Positions 12,144 through 24,368 of a DNA stretch of 64,000 nt are shown piece by piece (the first letter of the stretch is position 1; every line of letters begins with the position of its first letter). Below the pieces are notes generated by a model. The model did no database searches. It was not told the DNA's origin and worked only from the letters and a program-made list of their open reading frames with translations. The DNA lies in NCBI GenBank assembly GCA_025617745.1, contig CM046858.1, positions 51,157,925-51,221,924 of the forward strand. The letters are read 5' to 3'. The position numbers and the translations under genes are program-made. The DNA is from Heliocidaris erythrogramma. Its lineage: Eukaryota > Echinodermata > Echinoidea > Camarodonta > Echinometridae.

Positions 12144-14774
12144 GAATCTTCTCTCTTTTGCATTTTACTGTATAGGCTGAAATGATTTCATGTATCAAAA
12201 GTTGTGGTTTCGTCTTCTCATTTATTCAGTCAAGTATGACAGCATCTTTTTGGGTGGTATTCACTTTTCATACATTAGATTCTGATATGTCGGGTAATCC
12301 TCGTCAATGTTCCAATGTGTCAAAAGTAACTTTTAGAACAAAAGTATGCAATAAGCTATAACATAGATTTAATCTGGTGTATTGTTCACTGTTTTTTCTA
12401 CCAACAATAATGCACTGGACACTTTTTTGCTATCATAAAGTATATTCTGCATAATAGAGTACGTCAACATATCAGTTATTACACAATCCTCTGACAAGCT
12501 TTAAAGTTGTCGGACTCCCATTTTGCATTTCATTTCATAATTCCTGGATCTGCCACTGTGACGTCATAATGAATAAAGCATGTTTGTAGGCTGTGTATTG
12601 GCAGATGATTAGACATGCTACCTTCAGTAATCATTGAAAATGGTAGGCTCATATACTCTGTAATTGAAAATTAATAGCACCCGATATGAGCTCTAACAAA
12701 AGAATAACTAAATGTCAAATGAAGATATGTGGAGATGGTTTAAAAACCAAAATATGTCTATTTATACCATCGTACCTATTAAAAGGAATTCCGACGTCTC
12801 TCTGAAATAAACATTTCTGAGGACTTGGCGTACGTGCATTTGCGCATTTTCATAACAAAGACACCTCATTCTAATTAAAGCGATAATCATCCTTTGTAAT
12901 CTTTTCATCTTTTCATCTTTTCAATTCTGTTATTTTCGTTCTGACTTTAAGCTCGTCCTGAGTTAACGTCCGTGTGAAAATCTTCGACAAACTCTATTCA
13001 TAGCATCCCCTGTATAGTAGGCTTCCGTTTGACTGTTATCACAAGCGTGGTGAACTAATAATGCCGTTCACATATCCTTGTTTATGTGTAAAGAATGGAA
13101 GTAATGAAAATGTTTATGTACACCCCGAGGTAGATGTTTTGAATGACAGCCCAGACAAAGCCACTCTGTGCGTGCGCGTTCGCGCGTAATTAAACATCGC
13201 ATTCACGATCAACGGATCGAGTAATATCGCAAGCGACGCGCACACGGGGAGACTTTAGCGCGGGGCTTTAAGCTAGTGCAGAGTCAACAAAAATTGTTAA
13301 GTCGGGTTTCTTTCCCGCCCTGTTTTGTGGAAGTTTCAAATTGGGAGGCTGAATGGCGGCGGTAGGCTGCCAATAATGAAGAAAGATGTTTAGTTTGGCA
13401 GACTGTGTGACGGGGGGAGGGTCTATGTACTATGGTGGTCTTTTCATTCGAGCAATGGATTTGTCATGCTCAAATAGATACCCTAGAAATCACATGGACC
13501 GACATGGCGTGTGAGAACTGCAGTCTGTCAATCAAAATATGAAAATCGATCTATTTATCATTATAGTGAGAATGATTCATAACGCTGTGTGTATGTGCAA
13601 TACAGGAACATGAGGAGATGAGAACGAATGGGGCTTTAGCAAAATACATCTTCAACTTTTCGTATGTTTCTTCTTTGAGAAATTACCCCTCTCTGAGTCT
13701 CGCTAGCTCTCTGCATCAGACGACATTCACCGGAATAGCCAGGAAACTTTGAAAGTGACCTTGAAACCCTAGAACATTTTCCATCATCGTTAAATTGATA
13801 ATCTGACAATAGACAATTTATCGATACCTGTTTCTCTTATTGAGTTGCACTGCTCTAATTGTGTTTTGTTTGCGTGTGTGTGTTTGTTTGTTTATTTGTT
13901 TGCTTGTTTTCTTTGTTGCTGTTATTGTTGTGGTTTATTGGCAGAGAGGCTTCTCAGATCGTCTACCAGTAGCTGTCTACCATGGATGTAAATCATAAAA
14001 GATTCTAAATCTAAAGAGTTTCAATCGAAAGACTGGGCACCTCATGATGGGCACTTTGGTCGTCCGATAGAGGGGTACATTATTTTCTTGGCCCCTCTTC
14101 CAAAGAAAATTAGTTTGCCAAGGAATAATGAGGGATACAAAAGTGACGAGAGGGGTTCCATTTCGTATTCTCTTATCTAAAATCATGTAGAGGGTTTAAA
14201 AGAATTATCATGATAGATGACGAAATGATGGTAGATTCTGCTCTTTATCCACAAACCAGTCTGTCACTCTTTGTCTCAATGAAAGTCCAACAGATCGTGA
14301 TGCTAAAAGTTCATTTGTATTAACTGAGCACAAAGTTCTAAGTGTGCAGTTGTGACGTGACCCAAGATGATTTTGATATTTGGATAGGTTTGCTCCAGTA
14401 TACAATTTATTGTCACTGAAGCTGAAACTGATGAAAGATCAACAATTTTTATTTGGGTTAATACGATTAGTCGATATTAAAGGATATTATGGGTATCTGC
14501 ATGATGTCAAGAAAAACTGAATCTACGTACATGACTCATTTTTAGCATTCTGCGTTCATCATGTCAGGTATAGTTAGGTGATATCACATGCTGAGAGCTG
14601 GGAGGTGCTACTGGGAGCAAAACGAATATCAAAAGTATTAGGTTCTATGAAATAGGTCAGAGCATTTTCTCTATTGTGATCTTATCGCATGTTTAAGCTC
14701 AATCGACACGTTCCCTCGCATCATGATGTATAGGCATACTACATTTTTAAATGCTTCTCAACGAAAAATTATAA
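12144..14774. other. non-coding, nothing recognised
   Basis: Contains (TTTG)n-like sequence at about 13874-13912 and otherwise unique sequence. Region 13140-13330 is locally CpG-rich (GCGTGCGCGTTCGCGCG at about 13171), which could mark a small regulatory island, but no gene is visible beside it. Confidence 0.4.
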
Positions 14775-14795
14775 CCCCCCCCCCCCCCCCCCCCC
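14775..14795. repeat. C21 homopolymer
   Basis: Uninterrupted cytosine run in AT-rich surroundings. Confidence 0.95.
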
Positions 14796-15514
14796 ACAAC
14801 CCCTGGAGAAAAATCCACTGCTGGGTATCCCCATATCATCGGTATCATACATTTTTAGCATCATTAATGACTGTCTTCATGATCATTCTGAATTAATCTA
14901 GCATAACATGAACTGAGATGAAAGGGACTACTGTAAGAGATTGCATTTCTAGTCAAACGTGGGAATTTCCCAACGACGGAGATAACAAGAGGAGACACAC
15001 AAAACAGAATAGAGCACTCCGCAAAGAAACATCATTTCAAGGGTAAAGCAGGCCAGTAGCAAAGACCAATGTCCTACTCTCCTTTGGAAACTTGGAAACT
15101 TTCGCCATGATAATCATGGCATAAATCATCGTAGTGTGCTCGTTAGAGTTCGTATATTGTTTCTGTGGATGCACGTCGTTTAGCGATACGTCATCAGTCG
15201 CATACGGGTTATTTCCCGTATGGAATGTTATCTGCTGGATCTCCAGTGGGTGCCATAGCAGAAATAATTCAAATAAAACCAAAGGCTACATCGCTTTCAT
15301 CATATCAAAAGAGGATTAATCTTAATAAAAAATAATCATAGATGAAGATTTGCTGAAATATATATCGGTAATTTGATATTTACCCCACCCAAGATTGCGA
15401 TTTGTCATTCTTGTTTTAAGGGGGCTATACGTCATATTCTTTCCTTTGTAGGAAATTAGTGAACCTTCAAATTGAATCTCCCCGGAAAATTAACTCAAAA
15501 TTGTCATTCTAAAA

Positions 15515-15855
15515 GGGGGGCACAATCGACAAAGGGCGGATCCTCTATGGTCAAAATGCATACTTTTCTTCCAAGGGGGGGGGGGGGCACAGGCCGGTAG
15601 TGCCCCACCCTGGATCCGCCAATGATCGCACCCTCCGCCAGACCTCCAAAAGTCGCTCAGCGGGGGGGGGGGGGGGGTTATGGGGGTCCGGTTTCCCTCC
15701 CATAATTATCTGACAAGCAAAAAAAAAAATTCATAAAAACAAATTTAAAAAGGTATTCAATCTAAGGGGGGGCACAATCGACAAAAGGGCGGATCCTCTA
15801 AGGTCAAAATGCATACTTTTCTCCCCCCCCCCCCCCCCCTGGATCCGCCAATGAT
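15515..15855. repeat. pair of short direct repeats ending GGCGGATCC...GGATCCGCC
   Basis: Copy 1 (15515-15626) and copy 2 (15766-15855) share GGGGGGCACAATCGACAAA, GGGCGGATCCTCTA, GGTCAAAATGCATACTTTTC and a right end GGATCCGCCAATGAT. In both, GGCGGATCC and GGATCCGCC bracket the core (15535-15543/15612-15620 and 15788-15796/15841-15849), a MITE-like arrangement. The central homopolymer is poly-G in copy 1 and poly-C in copy 2. A poly-G run lies between the copies at 15662-15677. Confidence 0.6.
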
Positions 15856-17289
15856 TATACATGTATGTCAACATTGAACTAATATGTGAATTTACAATGT
15901 AATGAACGGAAATTACCATATAATTATGACTGCAGTTTCAAACAGGCATCTTTGGTTTTGCTATACAATAAACTTTGGCTTTGGCATTTGACTTCAAATC
16001 CTTATAATATCTTATTTTCCACGGTTAATTTTCAACAAGGAATAGATCTATAAATCTTATTCCTGATAATATCAAGTTCAATATCACTGTATTTGGTAAT
16101 ATATAAAATATATATGAAAGTCCAAATATACTGAAATCTAGTTTGGCTTATTAACAATAATTATAATCATCTGAATAATAGTTGATATCAATCTATCATG
16201 TGACAACTGGGATCATGTTAAGGATAATAACAAGCTTAATTGCTCTGTTTGTATTATTATCCTCTTTCTTATCAACGAACTAAATCCATTATTTAAAAGA
16301 AATGACTTAACTTTACTCAGTCAACTCTTTATACAACAGTAATCATCATTGTTTCAGAATTACAAATATTACACGTATCAAAATCTAAACTCGATGTAAA
16401 TTGTAAGCTGTATAGAACTAATTTCTCAACCATATCAACACTCTTTCAATGAGGTCTACACATCATCTATACAGTCTCATATTATATAATTATGTTCATT
16501 ATGCCTTCTCTATATACACTATTCTACTATCCCAGAGGATGTTTTCCGAAATCTGAGCTGCTGCTCCTATTTTGCATAGATAACGGCACACTTGAGCAAA
16601 CAAGGAGCGAGGGTAAATCCTTTGTTCCATACCATGGGCACTTCCTCCCTACACATCTAGTGAGAGTGAGAGACTTCACTGTTATATAACAAACCCTACT
16701 GGGAGCACTTAGTCTACATTTACACACAGGTACTCCCTGTACCCCTAACACACACTGCCCTATGCTCCTAGTGTGTTCAATAGCAAGTTTCAGTACATGC
16801 GTTATAAGAAAGTTTATGAACTATTTCCAATTATATTATTCACTTTCAAAGACTATATAATAAATGAGATGTCTATTAAACAATTAAAAGACTATTATAA
16901 ATATATTTCTGTATCTGCATGAGAGGTATTATATAAAAGTTATAACTCCAAATTCTAAAGTTGACAAATAATATCAGGCAAAACCCCTTTGTCTGGGCAA
17001 TCATGCATAAAGTGCCCAATAAAAGGGGAAAAGAAGAAGACAGATACATGGTCATGGAAAGCAAACAAATCATAGGCATAACGCACTTTCCATCGAAGAG
17101 AAAGCATTGAAAAATAATGTGAACACAAAAAGCTGGGAATAGTAACGATGGAAAGGAGTAAACTTTACAAAAAACAGAACAAGAAGGACAAAGTGACAGG
17201 GGGTGAGGAAGGGGGAGGGGTAGGATCTGGAAGGTTTCATTTAGTCTATAGATTTACTACACAGGTAAACAAGAATCATCATTGAGGGA

Positions 17290-17790
17290 TCAACGTTCAT
17301 AAAAAGCAGTAAGTGATTTTATCAATTTACGTTTGAGTGTACTCAAACTTATACTGTATCTTATTATATAGGCCTAAAGGGAGGGAATTCCAAAATTTAG
17401 GAACTGTAAATGAAAAAGTATTCTGGGTTAATGCTGTACGAGTTCTTGGCAAGTGATATAGATTGATTTGTTTAGTGGGATAATGATGGATCACATTATT
17501 TGCTGTAAATATATTATTGAAGACAGTGGGCAATTCATGATTATGATACTGAAACATAAGTACAGCAAGATTGAGGCGGTAAATATCATAAAAACTTTTA
17601 GTACATTATTAGAGTGAAAAAGACCATCAGTGTGGTGGCGATAATTAACATTATTTATAATTCGCATAACCTTTTTCTGTAATAAAAAAACTCTGTCTAA
17701 CAGGCATGCCGCACTGTTTCCCCAGGCTATTATTCCATAATTTAGATATAGTAAAACAAGTGATAAAAGTATGTTTGGCGGAAAAAGGAT
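17290..17790 (-). pseudogene. frame-broken LINE reverse transcriptase C-terminus
   Basis: On the minus strand one frame encodes LYLNYGIIAWGNSAACLLDR and then LQKKVMRIINNVNYRHHT. A +/-1 shift near 17540-17557 continues as FQYHNHELPTVFNNIFTANN and later NTFSFTVPKFWNSLP. A third segment ends LKRKLIKSLTAFYER at a TGA (17290-17292). These match the conserved C-terminal region of CR1/jockey-type non-LTR retrotransposon ORF2 proteins (YLNYGI.AWGN, LQK..RI, FW.SLP). At least two frameshifts and lack of the catalytic palm make it a dead 5'-truncated copy. Confidence 0.8.
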
Positions 17791-17976
17791 TGAAATAGGA
17801 GCATTTATTAAAGGTAAGGTGAGGGATGAGGTGTAATTATCAAAATGGACACTTAAAAGAATATGGAACTGGGACTTACTCGAAAGAAAAATGAGGGTGG
17901 GAAAAGAAGGGCACTGAGCCCACATGCAACGCCCGGAGCGGTGTTTCTGACCGGGCCTATATGTTATGATTGTCAT

Positions 17977-19836
17977 TTCATAATCCAGAATAACTACATG
18001 TACTTTTAATCTAAATAATTTTTCTGCATTGTGGCTTCGATAAAAAAATCACCTCTAAATATATTTGGGGATGGTAACACATGCAGGCCTACACCTCCCC
18101 ACCCCCCCCCCCCAACTTCATTACAAATATATATATATACCTTCATATCACTCCCAGATCAACACCCATGTTGTATAATTTGAAGTAGATGCATGGTTTT
18201 CACTTTCTAGTGGTGTAAACATATATCTGGAAAATCAGAAGCCACGACAGCATTGTAGATAAATATTAATAAATTCATATAAATGTACAATATTGTACAC
18301 CGATATATAACATTTATATTGAAATAATGAATATGTAAAAATAAAATTAATAGATATAATCAAATTATATTTATCTACAAATATAATATAGAAATATATA
18401 TTTTCCACCCCCTTTTTTTGTGGGTGAAACCTGAGGGGATGTTTGTACACACCATCCCCCACCCGAAAAGTTGGGGGATGCATACCCCCTCCCCCCCCCC
18501 CCTGCTATCTGCGCCCCTTCTCGTAACGAATCGCCCTGGAAACGACTAGACTGTATGCGAAATTTCTCTTCTGATGAAATACGGTACGTCTTTCAATTAT
18601 CGTGTACGTTTGAAATCGTGGTCATTTTTTTGAGCGCAAACTCTCTCCCTCCCTTTCCTTCATTTTCAATTCCTCTTATTTTCTCTTTCCATTCTTTCAC
18701 CCAACCCTCTCTACTATCCATTCGTTATTCCATTTTCTCATTGCATTTGATAAATCACATCATTCACTGCATAGTTTGCTACCTCCCTGACTGCTTAATC
18801 AAATTTGTTTTTCGAATGTGGTGTTGAAAAATTGGTGACGAGATACCATCTGAAATCTTTCGTTAGAGTCGTAAGCCCTCTGCGTGACTTGAGAATAGTT
18901 CAGATTCTATAAAATTGCAATGCTTCTTCAGATCTTGTTTAAAGGTAGTTTTGAGTTCTGATGATAACGAAAAATTTAATAAAAAAGAGAGATACAAAAT
19001 GCTATAATATTTGCACAGAACATTTATGAATAATGATTATCTCCAAAACGAAATATAAAATAGTTGAACAATGTGTAAAGAAAAATGAGGAAATCGAAGT
19101 TTTTTAATTTCTTTTTATCCATGCACATGCAGCAAGCTTTTCCGTTAGTCTGCCGGTCTAGACAACCGATTTACTATAGTCTATATATACATTTGAAACA
19201 TTTCACAATGATCTTTAACAAATCAATGCTCATCAAAATGTCCATTACCATAAATCAAGATTATGTTCCAACTTTTGGTTTTTCATTCTCTTTTACTTTG
19301 TACGTGATAGTCAATAACCAATGCGTTTTGTTCTATCGCCTTGCCATCGTCTAGTTCATTCCGATTACTTCGATTATAGTTGACGACCACTGCGCGCGAA
19401 CCGAAAATCAACTCTCACGGCACTCTAGTGATCACTGACAACCAAATTTCTTGTCGATATTTAACTGTTTCTTCCAAGATTCTTTCATTCACTTAAGTGA
19501 TTAATGGCAACCACTGGAACTTGATGACCAACTCATTATAGGCTTCTATATACATGATATATCCCGTTGTCATCGCTTAGTCCGTCTCAATCGCTATAAT
19601 GACCAGCCAAGAGGTCAAATGTCACGTTCGCCGTTAGGTAGAATGACCTTGGGGTCATATTCATCATCTTCTTGCCTCTTCATATTATTTCTAGAGAGAT
19701 GATTCTCACTGAAAGATAAGATCTTTAGTTTTTCTTTCTTTTTTGTCCCCATTTCCAAAGTGACCAAAAGAAATATTTGACAAAAACATTTAAAAGTCCT
19801 ATGTACATGTACTGGCAGACACATTCTCACCCGCCC

Positions 19837-19877
<41 letters not shown>

Positions 19878-20924
19878 TCTTTCTATATCATTCTCTCTTT
19901 CTCTTTCATTCTCTCTTTCTCGCTCTCTCTCCATGAAAAGAGTGGATGTCTTTTTCTGTTTTTTGTTATATTTTCCTCTTCTTTCTTTCATTTTTTCTTC
20001 CTTATAATCGTTTCAAAATGTCATGCGTTCTTCCTTGCTATCTTCTTCTTGATGAAGGAACAATATTAAGAGCTGAGTTAAAGGATAGGTCATTGAAGAT
20101 TGTCGTTTTAAAGAACTAAACCCGTTGCAAACAATGTCAGACCAAGAACCTTTTGAGAATGATAAAAATATTGATAAAGATAGATAAAAAGAAGCGTTGC
20201 ACGTGCTGACCGATAGTGATAAGATTTATTGAACAATGCCTTTCTGGTTTTTTTCCTGAGGGAATAAATAGAGTATGATTACAATGATGATAATGATGAC
20301 CATGATAACTATGGTCGTGCATGCGGTAGTGGTTGCTTTGGATAGAAAACGGGCAGATGGACAGAAGGAGTGTTTATACTCACGGGGCAAGCGATCTATC
20401 AATGGGGATTAAGTCCAGCTTTATACCAGGGGTGATAATCAGGATGAGGATGAGATGGGTATAGGGGTAATGCTTGTGCGCTTCCCCAGGATCACGTGAT
20501 AATCCAGATTAAGGTATCCGACACCTTTTGGTTTAAAGGACTGGTATATGGAATAAGGTTTGCTGTATTTGATTTTGAGCTTATGGGGCATTTTTTTTGT
20601 ACGTTCCGCAAAATTGCATTACAAAGCTTCCTCGCCTATAACCCATTGATAGAACGAATTTTATGTTTTACCTTTATAAATTATAATGATATTCAGTTAA
20701 AACTCGTTTCAACCTGATAAGGGCACTGATCTCTCCATCAGATGATTTATATGATTTTGCACGTCACAATCTGAATTATAGATACAAACATGCTCGTTCA
20801 TTCTTCGGTTACAATTGTTAAAGGCACCTTAGGAAGGGGAACAAAAGCATTAAGAAAATGTTCCCGACATTGTAAAGTTCGATAATTCTGTTTCAAAATT
20901 TCAAAATAGTATATTTACCTTATA
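17977..20924. other. non-coding, microsatellites only
   Basis: AT-rich DNA with a (TA)n at 18128-18139, C runs near 18102 and 18490 and the (CT)n at 19.84 kb. No gene supported. Confidence 0.45.
19840..19935. repeat. (CT)n microsatellite
   Basis: Nearly pure CT dinucleotides at 19843-19872, then CTTTCTC variants. Confidence 0.85.
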
Positions 20925-20948
20925 TAATTATGCATATATGCATAATTA
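20925..20948. promoter_or_regulatory. perfect 24-bp palindrome with homeodomain-type cores
   Basis: The half site TAATTATGCATA (20925-20936) is followed directly by its exact reverse complement. It contains two TAATTA homeodomain-type cores and two ATGCAT motifs. Regulatory function is inference; AT-rich palindromes also arise by chance or slippage. Confidence 0.35.
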
Positions 20949-22710
20949 AACAGGAGATAACATTTTGAAATATTTAGTTCTATTCATCTTACTGAGATTG
21001 GCAGCTGTTCCATACCTTTGAAACGTATTACGAAGTAATTAAATGAAGAATGTTCGACCATAGAGCTTCATCCATGATTCGACGTATCCTCGACACCTCC
21101 CCACGGATTTCATTCATTTCGCTGCAATTAAGATTATATGGATATATCATGGGAAATCATTCACTAAGATAACTCATTCACGAACTAAGCACATGAATGT
21201 TTAATAGAGCTTCAAAAATCAATTCCCTCACTATCGACTGAGGAATGTTAGCTTACGATGTCAAATTTAATCAATAGAAAAGTTCTACTCAATGACTATT
21301 CAATCCACTCTTTTTTCCACCAAATCTGAACTTTCCAAAAATAAAGTTTCAAGTAAAATGAGTTTTGTTCTATGAAATGAAAATTGTATATAATTATCTG
21401 TGTAATCTCTAATTATCTGAAAAGACGCATAAAACAACGGACGCATTGAAGCTGCCGTCACCGGCAATACTTCAGTCGTTGTTTTGTTTTTATTTTGTTT
21501 GTTTGTTTGTATGTTCGTTTTTTTTTTAATAGGAAAGTTAATGTAAATGACTATTGCGGATTCATCCAAGATCCCCCCCCCCCCCAAAAAAAAAAAAAAA
21601 AACTCACCATAAACAGAGACGGGTCTCTACAAACATCCGACAACAATAGACCACATTTTTGCAGCCCAAGGCAATCGAGATTTTGACACCGTTTTCCCGA
21701 TCCAATTTCTCCTCTCTGCCCGTCACATGGGGATACGGGATCCCTTTCTCCCCACCGAGGGGTCACTGGAAATCAGAAAAGTGGCCCTATTCATTCACCG
21801 GGCGCCCTCGTCAAAACCACTCACCAGCAATTACTTCTGATCGAGCTACACCAACCAATCCAGAGAGAAAAAAGGGAGAAAAGCTTGAATAAAACCTTCT
21901 CAATACTCCTCAATCCCCTTACGTATCAAACGGTCTTATTGTTAAGAGTATTCTTATTGTTGCTCTCTGCACAAAAGTAATAGAAATGTATAACGCGCTT
22001 TACGCATTCACAACATTTCAAATAGATGAGTTTGAATAACTCTCGCCAAGGTTTACAACAATTTCAATAGGTCGGACTACACAAAAGAGAAAATGATGAA
22101 ACGGACTAAGTGCTGTGATTGTCCATCAAAGATCATTTTGGATCGATAAAGAGGGAGGGAGGCGAAGGATCGGACCTAAAAAGTACAATTAAACCAATAA
22201 AAGAAAAACCATTGAGAAGGGGGATAATGTTGATAGGTATTTAGACGAACGACTGAGCTCTGTCGATAATGATTATTGTTAGCGACTACTTTCAAGCCGG
22301 TTCATCAAAGAGTTTAGAAATGTTGATCTCGTTGTGCTCTAGTTCATGTTGTTTAGCAGCAGTACGTCATTAAAAACCTCTTCAATTTTATTCCTCTTGT
22401 ATGGAAGAGGATGAAAAGCGATGCCATCGTAACGTGTGGTAAGTGCAATGAAGGTGTGAAATACTTTGACTACGTGAAATCGGACAAATGTGAGAAGTTA
22501 TAAGAGATTAGAGCAGGACTTCTTCATAATGACAGGAATATATTGTCTTCTTAGTACCATTCTAATGCTATTATGTGTGCCCCGCGCCTTCCTCTTCTTC
22601 TTACCTCAAGAATAAAAGGGGCTAAATTTTGTTCCAAGATTTGAGCTGGCTGAGAAAGAAAAGAAAGAAAGAAAGAGAATTAGGGAGGGATATACAGACA
22701 GACAGACAGA

Positions 22711-22744
22711 CCAGGGAGGTGGAAGAGAGACTCCACCTCCCTGG
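22711..22744. repeat. perfect 13-bp hairpin inside a (GACA)n microsatellite
   Basis: CCAGGGAGGTGGA (22711-22723) and TCCACCTCCCTGG (22732-22744) are exact reverse complements around an 8-nt loop. (ACAG)n runs flank both sides (about 22694-22710 and 22745-22765). Confidence 0.8.
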
Positions 22745-22808
22745 ACAGACAGACAGACAGACAGATAAACTAAGACAGACCATAGACACTAATCTCATAC
22801 TATCCCTT

Positions 22809-23025
22809 AACTTCTCAAAGTATCCGGATTTGAAGTGTAAAACTAATATTCAATATTCAAAATAAGTATTGCTCTTCAAGGACCTTTCTTAGGTACGTTC
22901 ATTAGCTGAACAGAAAATTGTATTTGTCCGTTCAGGGAACATAAAACTCGGTCCTTGAAGAGCAATAAACATTTTGAACATGAAATATAAGTTTTACAAT
23001 TCGAATCCGGATACACTGAGAAGTT
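22809..23025. mobile_element. 217-bp fold-back element
   Basis: Arms 22809-22884 and 22950-23025 are inverted copies. Each contains AACTTCTC, TATCCGGATT, GTAAAAC and, innermost, a perfect 18-bp pair TATTGCTCTTCAAGGACC / GGTCCTTGAAGAGCAATA (22867-22884 and 22950-22967). The 65-bp centre is partly self-complementary (GTTC...GAAC blocks). It has no coding content. It could be a MITE or a transcribed long hairpin. Confidence 0.65.
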
Positions 23026-24329
23026 TTTCAGCAAGCAGTGGATGTTAGACTGGTTCTCTGCTTGTTGATATCTCGTGCAATAATGAAAACAGTCTTTTAC
23101 TATTTTCATAATCACATGAAATAACTGCGCAGTGGTGCAATATGCTCACGTTATCTTGTACGCCATCGTCCTTGGTCCACTGGTGTGTGACTCATGTGCT
23201 CAAGAGGTGGCATTCTGGAAAGACATTTTGTTTTGTTTTGTTTAGAGTCTTTTCGACTGAACCTGTAATCAGGCGAAAGAAACAGTCAGCTTCAAATTAC
23301 TCTTATCATTCCCGATGGCTGAAATTTAAGAATGTTAAAAAACCTTGGAAACAATTTAGTAGAAGAGAAATACTAGAGCGAATTGATCCGTTTCAGATGT
23401 GTTGCGTCTGTGCTACTTGCTAAACACAAGCATTCTGTTGTTTGTTCTGCACCGGTTGGCGCTCCATAGCTGATGGGATACTTTGAGACCACCCTTCAAG
23501 GTCAGGTTACGTAAGCGCTTGATGTTGTCATGGCGATGATTGGTCCAAGATGGCTTCTGAAATTGGCTTTTACCATGTTTACAGAGTGAAATAAAAGGTA
23601 GTTGATAGAATTTATATCTGTTTTGCCAAAAGGGCAAAAAATATAATTGCACTACTCTTGAAAAGATTAGACAGCGAAAGGTCAACCCTCTTTGGCGTCG
23701 GTTGTCCTTGTCGAGTATTCATCTGCCCGTCGGGATTGTTTCCGAACCATTGCCGAAACAGCTCGACAATAATAATTAATTTGAAAAGCTATGAATTCAT
23801 GAAAACATAGAAATACCCAATGGACCTGAATCCATATCGAATCCTAAGCCTTTGAAGGTATAGCGCGTGGTCTCTTAACTTTCATTTCTATCTCACAATA
23901 AACATAATAAAGAGTTTAATCGCATTGATTTAAGTCAAGGTGGTTGTGATAATTGCCAAGAGGCGTATTTGATGGTTACGACGGTTATGTTAGGATGATC
24001 CGCGGGTACCATGGCAATAAAAAATATGTAATTGTAAGTGAAGGATGATGGCACAATGATAACGATGACGACGTTGTTGATAACGATTGTGATGATGTGT
24101 ATTTCTGTTCTTTGCTTTTCTTTGCAATAACGGCAACATGATTTTATGCAAATGATCCCGTAAGGAGCTATTACGCTAAAACCCCATCTATAACACTTAT
24201 GTTTGGCTTTAAAGAAAATTGCAAATTAGTTTACGCTTTTTTTGCGCGCGCGCAGTAAAACATGTGGCGGTTATTATACATACGGGGCTCAAGAGATAAC
24301 ATGACGAAGAAAATGAAAGATGGAGATGA

Positions 24330-24368
<39 letters not shown>

